Positions 1-10,658 of a DNA stretch of 64,000 nucleotides are shown in pieces. The position numbers were made by a program, and so were the translations under genes. A model generated the notes under the pieces. That model did no database searches. It saw only the letters and a program-made list of their open reading frames with translations, and had not been told where the DNA came from. How positions within the stretch are numbered: position 1 is the first letter of the stretch; each line of letters starts with the position of its first letter. Origin of the DNA: Viscum album (taxonomy: Eukaryota; Streptophyta; Magnoliopsida; Santalales; Viscaceae); the NCBI GenBank assembly GCA_963277665.1, contig OY728143.1:1122322110-1122386109 (forward strand). The letters are read 5' to 3'.

Positions 1-109
1 GACACTTTAAATAATGAATTGGGTTGTGTGTTAATATAAATTTACATATTGATATATTATGCTAAAAGGGAGATGAAAGTTCATGATTAGAACTATCTAA
101 TTATGGTGT

Positions 110-310
110 TGGATTTGACTATTGAGACCGTTATGTTTAAAATATGGATGCATTATCACCTTGGTGGGAAGTGTGAAATATATAACGATCATAAAATAAT
201 CTATTATATATTCACACACAAAAAGTGATAAAAATTCTACAAAGAATATGGTTAGAGTTGATCAAGAACTATGACCACAAAATTCAATACAATCAAAGAA
301 AATAACATAA
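110..310 (+). pseudogene. Element A: RNase H remnant of Ty3/gypsy pol
   Basis: Decayed RNase H domain of an LTR-retrotransposon polyprotein, which would remove the RNA strand during reverse transcription. Conceptual translation gives the recognisable string HYHLGGKCEIYNDHKIIYYI followed by FTHKK and WLELIKNYD. These match the gypsy RNase H pattern around the [13 protein letters not shown] motif and the following [11 protein letters not shown]. The reading frame shifts and is interrupted. The element's RT, gag and 5' LTR lie left of the window. It belongs with the integrase remnant and the LTR that follow on the same strand. Confidence 0.75.
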
Positions 311-599
311 TGTGGAAAATAATATAGGTAGATTTAATTTATAAATTCTATCATTAATGATAATTGAGAGGGAGAATATCGTATTAGATATAAAAAGGAT
401 GGACATGGAATTCGCAATGGAAGAAACATCATCAATCCTTTAACAAATTATTGATCAATCATACCTTATAGAGGGGAAAAATGATGCTCAGATAAATGAT
501 GTTGTAATTAGGATGAAATTAAAAACTAATATAAAATATAAGTCCTCAGAGATAAATGTTTATGAAAAATGATTTTTAGGATTTGGGTCTAGAAAATGT

Positions 600-1880
600 G
601 TACCAACAAATATAGTGTTATAAAATCTGTTATTGGATGATGCACATAGATCAACATTCTCAATCCACCCTAGAAGAGTAGACATTATATGGGTCATTGG
701 GAGAAATATAAAATATGTAGAAGTGGATAACATAATGTACATAAAAAAATTTCTATGTTAGAAAGTGAAAGAATAAAGGAAAATAATCCAACGGGATGAT
801 GCAAACATTACCCAGACCTACATATAACTGGGAAATCATATCCATAGACTTTATCAGAATACTTATGACGACATATTGAAGAAACAATGTTATCTGGGTT
901 GAGGTAGATCATCTAACAAAGATTACACACCTAATTGACATCTGACCTATCCTCTAAATGGGAAAACATTCATGGATATATTTCAAGTAAGTGGAAAGGC
1001 TTCATGCAGTACAACTATCGACTATATATGATTGAGATCTGAGATTTACCTCCACGCATAGGAAAGTCTCCAAGAAGATCTAAACATTGATATGAATGTC
1101 AATATGTCCTATAATCCTCAAACTGGTGAATAGCCTGAGAGGACTATTCAGACATTGTATGCCATTTATAGAGAATTTTATATGGACTTCAAAGGTGGAT
1201 GGGACCAACATCTTCCTCTGGTTTATTTCTCATACAATAATAATTCCCACTCTACCATCCAAATGACTCCCCATGAATCCATTTATGAGAATACATTTAT
1301 AACACCAGTATGATGGGATGATGTTGGGGAACAAAAACTAATAGCCAAAGTTGTCTAGGAAACCATCGAAAGGGTTAATACCACTAAAAAACCCATCACA
1401 AATGCTCTATGTTGACAAAATATAAATGATGAAAATAACTGATGAGACCTAGAGTTTGATGTTTGAGACATGGTATTCCTTCACATATCTCCATGGAATA
1501 ACATGATGATATTTGGGAAGAAGTTAAATCATAGTCTAAGATACATTATCCCCTTTGACATCCTTAATCACATCAGATTAGTGGCATATCGGCTAGTACT
1601 CCACCTAACCAATCTCATGTACATGGTGTATTCCACAAATCACTATTGAAAACGTACATAACATACCCATCACCTGTACTCAATAAAGTGGTGGCACAAT
1701 TAAATATTAATATCTTATAAGAAGACAAGTTGGTGAAGATATTAGATAATATAGAAAATGTTCTATGAAATAATACATTGCACCTGGTAAAATAGTTGTG
1801 TAGAAACCACAAGTTTAATGAATTGAAATGGGAACCATAGTATGTGATGAAGTAGAGATACCCTCCACTATGTTTTTGTG
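600..1880 (+). pseudogene. Element A: integrase remnant of Ty3/gypsy pol
   Basis: Decayed integrase, the enzyme that would insert the cDNA into the host chromosome. In order I see: the HHCC zinc-binding region with AHRS and FSIHP (about 645-670), the core start WEIISIDFI and VDHLTK (about 825-920), the second acidic motif region LRFTSTHRK (about 1040), then the NPQTGE-PERTIQTL segment holding the catalytic Glu (about 1110-1155), SYNNNSHSTIQMTPHESIY (about 1230), WDDVGEQKLIAKVV (about 1315), and a C-terminal HVYHKSLLKTY-like stretch (about 1620-1660). Several stops and frameshifts occur, so it cannot make enzyme. Its end runs directly into a purine tract and an LTR start, which is the normal order for a plus-strand gypsy element. 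Confidence 0.8.
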
Positions 1881-1910
1881 GGAGATGAAAATTTTGAGGG
1901 AAAAAATTAT

Positions 1911-1923
1911 GAAGGGAGAATAT
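1911..1923 (+). other. Element A polypurine tract
   Basis: A purine-rich run (gaagggagaatat) sits immediately before the LTR start TGTAACATCTC. In LTR retrotransposons this tract primes plus-strand DNA synthesis. Its position between the pol end and the LTR supports the plus-strand orientation of element A. Confidence 0.55.
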
Positions 1924-3913
1924 TGTAACATCTCAAATAGTGAAAAAATATTCCTTATGATATATTTAAATTCATTATTACATAATATTGTTATATAAAA
2001 CAGATGAACTAATTTGGTTTCATTATATACTATCTGATTTAAATGACCATTAATAATGTTTACCATGTATAAAATAGTCGTTTACCATTAACCACTTGAT
2101 TTGTATTAATATAGGGTTTCAAAAAATCCAATTGACATACACAAAGGAAGTGATGGCATAAAACAATAGGATCGAACCCCATGAACCCCATTTTTAGGAG
2201 ATTCTGAGGGATATATCATCACTGGGATATTCCCTTAACCAAGGACAATCTAATATCCAACAATATAAGTATGATTGAAACTATTTAAGGGATAAGTTTT
2301 AGATCATTGAGATCATGGACCAAACCTTGTACGCTGAACCACCCCAAAAAAGTTTCAATATAGTGCACCTTTATTTTTTGTAATTTACTATTGTATTAAT
2401 GGAAATGTATCAATTCCATAACAATATGAGTATATAATATTTTTATAGAAAAATGAGTATATTTTCACCATATTATTGTTTATTTTTAAATGATTTTTAT
2501 TTTCAAACAATTAAACCCAAATAGTATTTTTGGGTAATATTCCAATTCAATTAAATAATTTAATTTAATTAATTAATGGATTTATTAAATAAATGATATT
2601 TTTATAAAATTTTTTAATTAAATAATTTTTATCTATTATAAATGATCATATAATTTTATGAATTAAAAAAAATATAAGTTTTCAAAAAAAATTTAAAAAA
2701 CATAATACATTTCTCATTAAATGTAATTTTATATTTTGAATGGTAAAATTAAAATATTTAAAAAATTTATTTTCATAAAATGAATATTATTTTTCTAATC
2801 AGAATGTAAAAATTATCTAATGTTGAATTACACATTTTAATTTTGTGGAAAAAATTAAATACCATATGAATATAATGTGTCTATTATGACATCATAATTT
2901 CCCAATGGTTTTGTAATAAATAATATAAAATGTATAAATGAGTAAATATATTATTTTCTTTAAAATACATTTATTTTTAGTTTATTTGAATAAGTTTATA
3001 AAACTATTAGGAATCCCTGAAAAGTTGTAATATTTTTTTAGGATTGAGAATCATTTCATTTAGAGTATGAATCCCTTCTACATGAGAAAGGGTATAATTT
3101 TTTCTTGTTCGGATTGGACTTATAAATCAATTTAAACCACTCCCATTTGGTAGTAACAATGGGAAAAAAATTATTTTTGGGATTTGGTTATTCTATTATA
3201 TGGAGTCCAAAACCTATGTTTGAGAAATATTACAGAAATCACAACTCATTTCCATAATTGACCCCAAAAAGCTCCAACTTCCTTTCACAAGAAAAATATG
3301 GAGAATGTTTCTACTCTTCCATAAACTATAAAGATTCCTTCCAAGGTCCCCCAAATCCCTCAATATGCTCCTCCAAAGCATTTGGAGTCGCACACTCATG
3401 TAAGGGATTTTCTTTTCTTATTTCAAATCAAAAACCTCTTTTATGTTATTTCTCTCAATTTCATTTTTTTCATGTTGGGGTATCTTCACCAATATCCCCC
3501 TTACTGTAATTGTCTTAATATTATTATATAACTCTTTCACACTGATTAATACCAACCATGAACCCCTATGTACACTAATTACCATGCTGAAATTTAGCAA
3601 GGGATCCCCACCTTCTCTGCTTAATTAATGTTTTTCTTATTATATTATGCATTATATTTCCAATTAATAATACTTGGTTATTCTTTTCTATGTCCCTAAT
3701 ACAGAAAATTTATGTAAAAATGATGTGATAACCCTTTCTCTCACATTAGCCAAATTTCTAAATTTTTTAATTGAAATCATTTGGTTTCTAAAATGTCACA
3801 GTGATTCTCCATGATAAAACATGTCTATAGTTAATATCATATCCATTTATCATAGTGGGTGTTCACATTTATACATTTATAGTAATTTGACATGTGACTT
3901 ACATGTATTTATT
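1924..3913 (+). repeat. Element A 3' LTR, first part
   Basis: The LTR starts at TGTAACATCTC directly after pol and the purine tract. The sequence is AT-rich and non-coding, with a C-rich patch at about 3240-3400 resembling the leader-like block in the other LTRs here. It is cut at 3913 by element B, whose target duplication TTATT occupies 3909-3913. The LTR very probably resumes after 14736. The start is well supported; the join across B is inferred from the target duplication. No complete 5' LTR copy of A is in the window for comparison. Confidence 0.6.
3909..3913. repeat. Target site duplication, left of element B (TTATT)
   Basis: Five bases TTATT directly before the LTR of B; the identical TTATT follows the other LTR at 14732-14736. 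Five base pairs is the usual duplication made by gypsy integrases. Confidence 0.9.
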
Positions 3914-4433
3914 TATAAGGCCCCGGCCTTAAACCTTACTTAATCTTGAGTTATTAAAAGATTACACATTGAGGATCTTTTCAGGTTTAGAGTTTTAGAG
4001 AAATAGAACATAACTATTACATCTCAAAATATTTACAAAGTAGACACTTCTAGCAAGTTTCCATAGAATAAAAAAACTCTTAAAAAGAAACATGTCTAGT
4101 TCCATGTTTTATATAGCATGAAATTCCCTTGATCCCATCCTTGACCTTATTCCACATTAAGTCCTGTGAAAAACATTTCAAAAAAACATGGGGTGAGCAT
4201 AAAAAAGCTCAGTAAGGTATACATAAAGAATGAAAACTGTTAGTTTTTCAAACATCAAGTAAACCATGTATACTTTTTCAAAGTAATACCTTCACCTTCA
4301 TTAAGTAGTAAAAAACTCTTCACTGAATAAAATATCATTACTTACATTTTTGTAACCAAAGGATTACCATAAAACCCATATAAAGAACACATAACATATA
4401 TAAAGGTAACTTGGGACTTAAACATATTTAAGT

Positions 4434-4625
4434 GGAATAACCATACGGTCGACTTCCACACATATCACTTAATGGAATAGCCATACGGACAAATTCCATA
4501 CATACTTAATGGAATAGCCATACGGTCGACTTCCATACCCAATGCATTGGAGGTTATAACGTAACCACCCGTCCTGGTATTCACGACACCACCCGTAATA
4601 TGGTTTATCACGTAACCACCCGTCA
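4434..4625. repeat. Short tandem repeats in element B 3' LTR
   Basis: Two adjacent micro-arrays. First, GGAATAGCCATACGG occurs at 4434, 4474 and 4511 (period 37-40 bp), with a variable tail. Second, a CCACCCGT-containing unit of about 25 bp is repeated three times from 4561 to about 4625. Both arrays recur in the other LTR copy at about 11182-11375, so they predate the insertion. The position, about 0.5-0.7 kb from the LTR's 3' end on the element strand, is close to that of the 30-bp minisatellite in solo LTR C. Confidence 0.75.
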
Positions 4626-5390
4626 AATGTCGAAGTACCATTATAAAATCATAAGACATAAAACAAACATAATGGAAAGAAAAAATTTCCACACTTTGAT
4701 CACAATATATCACTCAAATATATTGACATAACATATTCATTATAAAAACCATTTTCAATACCAAAATACATAAAAGAGTATATGGTATTTATTTCATTTT
4801 AAAAACATTACGGCTTGTTGAGGAAGCCAAAGACCAAATAATACTCACGGCGGCGGAAAAAGTCGTTGTCACCGCGTACGTTAGAAGAAACATTCCTTTT
4901 TGTCCTTTTGTAAAACACTTCATAAAAAAAGATTCCTTTTGTATAAAAGTAAAAGTCAAAGGGGTTTATAGACCATATAAAATAAAGTTGTGTATAAAAT
5001 GAAATATGCCTCAATGAAAGGAGACTGAGACGAAGTCCCTTACATCGGGTCCGAGTTGACTCGATCGTTCTTTAACGTCCTAAATAATAAACATGAGTTA
5101 ATTTCTACTTGATTAAGAACCTTTTTAAAGTTAATTATTCCTTTTATTTCACATATTTCCATGTTATAAACATTATGTAACCATTTAAGTTAATAATTTT
5201 TGGTTTGTCGATATTTGGTTCTTAAGTCGAAAGTGGACTTCTTATAATTACATGTTGTTCGTGCGGTAAAAGGTTCTTTATATCCAGAATGAAATTCCTG
5301 ATTTGGATTGAATATATATCATATATATCCATCATATACATTTATTTATAATATTACATAATAATTTAGAGGTAATAAATGAAATGCACC

Positions 5391-5426
5391 ATTCATGGAG
5401 ACGGTAAGCCGTACGTACGCATGAAC
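5391..5426. repeat. CpG-rich palindrome 1, element B 3' LTR
   Basis: A 36-bp segment with outer arms (A/G)TTCATG and CATGAAC and a fully self-complementary core CGTACGTACG, set in AT-rich LTR sequence. Here the first arm base is A in place of G. A second copy lies 208 bp to the right, so it belongs to a tandem duplication of about 208 bp. Confidence 0.8.
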
Positions 5427-5598
5427 GCTACTTTCATTTCATTGTCATATAAATGGAATTAAAACTAAATGAGAGGTATGTATATTTTAATTCCAGAATT
5501 ATATTCATCATTTATATGTATCATTAATTATATATATCCATTATATACATGTACTTTCAATAGTACATTACATTTGGGGATAGGAAATGAAATGCACC

Positions 5599-5634
5599 GT
5601 TCATGGAGATGGTAAGCCGTACGTACGCATGAAC
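5599..5634. repeat. CpG-rich palindrome 2, element B 3' LTR
   Basis: Second copy of the palindrome, with perfect GTTCATG/CATGAAC arms and the CGTACGTACG core. The surrounding unit (AAATGAAATGCACC before it, CTACTTTCATTTC after) is also repeated. A third, partial unit with GGGCGGTAGTCCGCAC lies near 5782-5797. Confidence 0.8.
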
Positions 5635-6350
5635 ACTACTTTCATTTCTATCTCATACTTTAATGGAAAGAAATATTATGATATAGAGGTATATTATAAT
5701 TCCAGTATAACATCATATATAATAACTTTAAATCCATCCTTTATACGTCCCACATATGGCATTAACGAATCACATCACTTGGAGGGGGCGGTAGTCCGCA
5801 CTTCCTAAAATGAAATTATCGTGTTAACCCATAATGGAATCCATAAAGGAATGCCATAAATAAAAAATACATAAGTTTAAGAAAAACATAAACATATTAT
5901 ATATCATATATAAATTTAGTTACATCTTAATGGACACCTTTAAAGGTGTTATATGAGTGTTTTAACAATCATCGTTTCGTGAGGCAGAAATTCGCCATCC
6001 ACAGAAACAGTATGTTCTTTAACCATTAGATGTAGGTGTGTGTAAGTGTAGATCAAATCACTCTTATAACAACATCCTAGTATATTGATGATACTGGATT
6101 TGTTACAAAATAAATTAATAAAAAGATTTTAGGGGGTTGGAGAAGCAAAATAAAACAAAAGGACTCAAGCGAAGACGTTACCTTAAAATCGGGTAACTCT
6201 CTTTGGTTTGAGCTCAAAGGCTTCCTTGGGAAGACTTATTCCCAACATGAGGCTTCAAAGAGTAATAGAGGGATGTGGAGAGCAAAAATGGGCAAGTGTT
6301 GGGAGATATAAAGGCTTTGGGAGTGTGGGTAAGGAGGTAGAGATGGGGGC

Positions 6351-6358
6351 CTTTTATA
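6351..6358 (-). promoter_or_regulatory. TATA box, element B 3' LTR
   Basis: Reads TATAAAAG on the minus strand, with a CCCCTC-rich stretch just upstream. The same CTTATAAAAGG context occurs on the plus strand of solo LTR C (21326-21333), which supports it as the family's core promoter. Transcription would run leftward into flanking DNA from this copy. Confidence 0.6.
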
Positions 6359-7985
6359 AGAGGAGAGGAGGGGCACTCTTGGAAGGTAAAGAAAAGTCAC
6401 TTTATTTTAAAATGGTATTCAGATTTAAGAGGTCCCACATTCATGTGTTTCGAATATAATGTTATAATGGTTCGCAATCCACCCATCCTATAGGTTTTTT
6501 CCATGTGTAGGTCTAAGATTTTACATTATCTTTCCATTTTATTTAAATCGTTAAATAATGAGGTCATCGGTGCATCATTATGATGTCATAAATAATTTAA
6601 TTTATTTAATGTCTAAAAATTATAAAAAAAATCCGATGATGTAGGAAATATTTTTATCTTTCTAATTAATATTTATAGTCAAAACTCTGACTTGAATAAC
6701 CCCATGTAAAAATTGTTTTAGTAAAACACCTCATGTGTGTGTCATGTTTACATTAACATTAAATAAAAAGTTATTTATGTCACTTCCCAACCATAATGGC
6801 TCCATGGGGTCCCCAAGTTGACCCATGGATTTTCTTGGTCGGAAATTACACATCCAATAAGGGTAGGACATGGGTCAAGGTATTTTCATTTTATTATAAT
6901 ATCATTTTTGCCTTAAATTGCACTAATTATCTCTAATCGCGATTAAGAACATAAAAGTTACTATTCACCAAAAAAATATTTTAATCACATTGAACCACAT
7001 TTTTCTTCTTAATGACAAACATGTATGTCGGATTTTTGAAATTCAAAACACAGAAGTGGTAAATTTTCATTTAAATGAAAAATCAGTTTTTATATGTACC
7101 ACTTAGTGGTTTCACTATTCATCAAAAATTGATGTTTTTTAGAAAAATACCAAAACATAACCCTAAGCTATATTTGATATTCGAAATTAAAAAATGAAGT
7201 CCATTTTACAAAATTAACAAAATATAAGTTGCATTAATTAATTTAATAATTAATTCCCGCTGTCAGAGCCAATAGCGTGTTTTTATGAAACAATAAGTAT
7301 CAAAAGATTGCCACTAGTTTAAGTCCGATTTCAAAGTGAAATTTTTCCAACGACCACTATTGGATTTAATGGTAAAAATATATTTTAATTTCACTTTAAA
7401 ACTAATTCAAAAGATAACCTAATCATATAAATAAATTAGATTAAAAAGAGGTTTTGAATTAAAATACAACATTTTACACTATTCATTAAAAAATGAACTT
7501 TATCGGAAAAATACCAAAAATTTACACAAATTAAATTTTGATATCCCGATTCTAAAGAAGAGTTATATTTGGTCCAATAGAATTTATAATATTGATCAAA
7601 ACTATATTTAATGATGGTTCGCCGTCAAAAGGTGATAAGTGAACCCTTAGTGAAAATTAGGGTATAAATGCCTAAAATTGAATTCTTTCTGTATTTTAAG
7701 CCTTTATCCTTTATTAGAAAAATGTAAAAACATTTAACAAACATATATAATCATATTTTAGTTATTTCTATCCATTCCTGCCAGTACAACGGCTACGTGT
7801 TAACTAACATTTAAAATAATATTATTTTATTACTAGTGTGCAACGTAAGTTTTCAAAGGAACTCATCGTTGCGTATTGAGTACGCTATCGATCATAGAAA
7901 CCCATTTAAAGTAAAATTAATATTTAATTCGTAAATATTAATAAATATGAAAATTCATTATTCTTTATTTACCTTTGATGTTACA

Positions 7986-8000
7986 TCCTTTCCCCCTTTT
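7986..8000 (-). other. Element B polypurine tract
   Basis: On the minus strand AAAAGGGGGAAAGGA lies directly against the 3' LTR start TGTAACATC. This is a textbook-position plus-strand primer tract and confirms the minus-strand orientation of element B. Confidence 0.85.
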
Positions 8001-8032
8001 GGGAATTGCGTCCTCGCAATTTTATTCACTTA

Positions 8033-8833
8033 TCAAAATAAGTGGGGGTATTTATCCCTCATAGAATTTTTAGATTCACACGTTGCCACTTCAACCATAT
8101 GGTTTTTCCACAAAACCTTTACATGATGGATTACCTTATTTTGTAACACTTGCTCCCTGTGGTCAAGAATCTGGAATGGTTGTTCCTCATAAGAGAGATT
8201 CTCCTCCAACTGAACTACCTCTTGGCACAAAACATTAGATGGATCTGACATGTACTTCCTCAACATCGAAACATTAAAAACATTGTGTACCTGAGATAAA
8301 CTCGGAGGTAAAGCCACTAGGTAGGCAACTGATCCAACTCTCTCCAGAATTTCATATGGTCCAATGAACCTTGGACTCAACTTTCCTTTCTTACCAAATC
8401 TCATCACACTTTTCCATGGAGAAACATTGAGAAAAACATGATCACCTACCTCGAAAGATAGATCCTTCCTCCGGTTATCCATATAACTCTTCTGCCTACT
8501 TTGAGCTGTTCTCATGTGTTTCTGAATCAACTGAACTTTTTCTGCTATCTCTTCTACCAATTCTGGTTCCATCAGCTTCCTTTCACCCACTTCATCCCAG
8601 AAAGCTGGAGTTCAACACCGCTTCCCATATAACGCCTCAAATGGTGCCATCTGTATATTGGAATGAAAACTGTTATTATATGAAAAATCAACCGAAGAAA
8701 GATGTTGGCCCCAACTTCCCTGATAATCCATCGAACAAGCTCGTAGCATATCCTCCAAGGTCTGAATTGTTCGTTCTGACTGGCCATCTGATTGAGGATG
8801 AAATGCTGTACTAAAATTTAATTCAGTACCCAA
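8033..8833 (-). pseudogene. Element B integrase: catalytic end, GPY/F domain and chromodomain-like tail
   Basis: Read leftward this holds the last third of the integrase. The segment [19 protein letters not shown] carries the catalytic Glu, followed by [20 protein letters not shown]. One in-frame TGA at about 8612 stands where the family has Arg (CGA), a likely CpG transition. The 185-codon remainder is open: WDEVGERK, the GPY/F motif GPYEILERVGSVAYLVALPP, VHNVFNVSMLRKY, and a terminal HVKVLWKNHMVEVATCE segment ending PHLF before TGA. That tail resembles the chromodomain-type end of chromovirus integrases, thought to guide insertion to heterochromatin. Only about 30 bases separate the stop from the purine tract, which is normal spacing. 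Confidence 0.88.
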
Positions 8834-9567
8834 CGACTTCTGAAGGCCTTTCCAAAAGTTAGAAGTGAACCTGGGATCACGATCAGATACAATGGAGAGG
8901 GGAACTCCATGTAACCTGACAATCTATTTAAGATACAAACGGGAAAGTTGATCTATGGAAAAAGTATCTCGTATAACAAGGAAATGAGCAGATTTAGTCA
9001 AGCGATCAACATTAACCCAGATTTAATTATTACCTCGAGATGTCTTCTGTAATCCCACAACAAAGTCCATTGATATATTCTCCCATTTCCACTCTGGCAC
9101 TACTAAAAGCTGAAGCATCCCTTTCGGTAACTGCCACTCTGCTTTAACCTGTTGACAAGTCAAACACTTCACAGTAAAATCAGCAATATCTCTTTTCATT
9201 CCATCCCACCAGTAATACTCCCGCAGATCCATGTACATCTTAGTACTGTCAGGATGAACTCAAAACGGAGAACTATGAGCTTCACATAAAACTCTCTCTT
9301 CAACTGTGAATCACAAGTCACACACAATCTCTTTCCAATTCTCAAAACGCAATCATTATCAATGTTGAATTCAGGAAACTTACCTTTCTGAACTAGATCT
9401 ACCTTTTTCTGCAACTCACTGTCTTGCTTCTGTGCTTGCTTGATTTTATCTGATAGAGATGATCTCACTGATACCTGAAACAAGACAGAAGAACTTCCTG
9501 CACCAACAACTTCTATGCCAATGTTAATCAAATCCTTAACCAAAGGATCACGTTCCAAATGCAACAT
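8834..9567 (-). pseudogene. Element B integrase: zinc-binding domain and core
   Basis: N-terminal part of the integrase plus the linker from RNase H. The linker (SLSDKIKQAQKQDSELQKK) runs from about 9470 leftward. A frameshift near 9300 moves the zinc domain to another frame: AHSSPF, HPDSTKMYMD, then CLTCQQVKAEWQLPKGMLQ supplies the HHCC residues. The core follows with WKWENISMDF (first Asp) and [12 protein letters not shown] (second Asp). Two further in-frame stops occur, one in the stretch after SRGNN near 9025 and one before IVRLHG near 8925. All catalytic residues are visible, so decay is by scattered stops rather than motif loss. Confidence 0.87.
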
Positions 9568-9593
9568 TGCTAATTAAGCATTGCTTTTTCGAC

Positions 9594-9975
9594 TCAATGC
9601 ATCAGCCACTTTATTTTTTTCCCCGGATTGTAATGAATTGTAAAATCATAATCCTTGATTAATTCTAGCCATCTCCTCTGTCTCATGTTTAACTCTTTCT
9701 GAGTGAATATATACTTTAAACTTTTGTGATCAGTATATATTTCACACTTTACTCCATAGAAATGTTGCCTCCAACTTTTTAAAGAGAAAACAACAGAAGC
9801 TAATTCCAAATCATGTGTAGGGTAATTTACCTCATGAGTTTTCAACTGTCGTGAAGCATAAGCAATTACCTGATCATTCTGTATTAGAACTCAACCAAGT
9901 CCTTTCAATGAAGAATCACTGTATATAACAAACTCACCATTCCTGGAAGGTAGTTCCAAAACTTGACCATTCACC
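9594..9975 (-). pseudogene. Element B RNase H
   Basis: Well-preserved RNase H domain. On the minus strand FVIYSDSSLKGLG (first catalytic Asp) is followed by one stop, then [39 protein letters not shown] (Glu in LELA), and [19 protein letters not shown] (third acidic residue in YTDH), ending [20 protein letters not shown]. The catalytic acidic residues are all present. It continues without a gap from RT and into the integrase linker. Confidence 0.88.
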
Positions 9976-10320
9976 AATCTTCTTTTCAATTCCTGAAAAC
10001 AATCATCACATTGTTTTGTCCAGATAAACTTAACACCCTTCCGAGTTTTCTTAGTCATTGGACTATTTAACCGTGAAAAATTTCTATAAAACCTTCGTTA
10101 ATAGCCTGTCAGACCAAGGAAGCTACGAATCTCAGTTACATTTGTGGGTCTTTCCCAGTCTTCCACAACTTTTGTTTTTTCAGGATCAATAGTTATCCCA
10201 TCTTTAGAAACAATGTGACCAAAGAAAGAAATCTGTTGCAACCAAAAATCACACTTGTTGAATTTCCCATACAATTTTTTTTATAGTTTGCAAAATAACC
10301 CTTAAATATCTTTCATGATC
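9976..10320 (-). pseudogene. Element B reverse transcriptase, C-terminal (thumb/connection) part
   Basis: Minus-strand translation gives FNKCDFWLQQISFFGHIVSK, DGITIDPEKTKVVEDW, RPTNVTEIRSFLGLTGY-stop-RRF, then KKTRKGVKFIWT. These are the standard gypsy segments between the RT active site and RNase H. One stop replaces a Tyr in LTGYYRRF, and a run of T (on the plus strand near 10270-10280) marks a likely frameshift. RT motifs before FIDD are absent from the element because of the deletion described in the next entry. Confidence 0.82.
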
Positions 10321-10521
10321 CTATTTACTTTTAGAAAACACCAAAATATCATCAATAACACAACCACCATTTATCACCTGATTCAACTGAGCCATCACTG
10401 CCGTAAAATGCTCAATTATGATTCTGACAATCTCAGGATACTGATTTGAAAGGTCATTTCCCTCTGTATGCCTTCCCAGAAAATCTATTCTTTTTCCTAT
10501 ATGAAAAAACATTATTAACAT
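10321..10521 (-). pseudogene. Element B gag-like leader fused to the RT active-site motif
   Basis: A 66-codon open frame on the minus strand. Its first ~50 residues (starting MLIMFFHIGKR, ending AVMAQLNQVING) do not look like RT and lie where gag should start, about 130 bases after the primer site. They join in frame to CVIDDILVFSKSK, which is the catalytic YXDD-type box of gypsy RT with both Asp residues kept. The natural gag, protease and first half of RT, several kilobases in intact relatives, are missing between. I read this as an internal deletion junction near 10360. The leader part could be gag N-terminus; that is inferred from position only. Confidence 0.6.
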
Positions 10522-10647
10522 AAAAATATCTTAGGAGAAGGAACATGGTAATATTCAAATGATATATCATTTCAATTTGACCATAAAGAAAATATTTTTA
10601 GATAATCATTTAATAGAATTATAACTCCTAAAGTTATCTAAAATGAC

Positions 10648-10658
10648 CTCTGATACCA
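10648..10658 (-). other. Element B primer binding site (initiator Met tRNA)
   Basis: The minus strand reads TGGTATCAGAG, complementary to the 3' end of plant initiator methionine tRNA, two bases after the end of the 5' LTR. This is the common primer site of plant gypsy chromoviruses. Confidence 0.9.

Larger units (their letters stand above)
3914..7985 (-). repeat. Element B 3' LTR
   Basis: Matches the second LTR at 10661-14731 along its whole length. On the plus strand it begins TATAAGGCCCCGG and ends GATGTTACA, so on the element's own strand it starts TGTAACATC but ends in TA rather than the usual CA; both copies share this. Internal landmarks: short tandem repeats at 4434-4625, two palindromes 208 bp apart (5391-5426 and 5599-5634), a TATA box on the minus strand at 6351-6358, and AT-rich flanks. 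The open frames in it are not protein-like. Confidence 0.92.
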
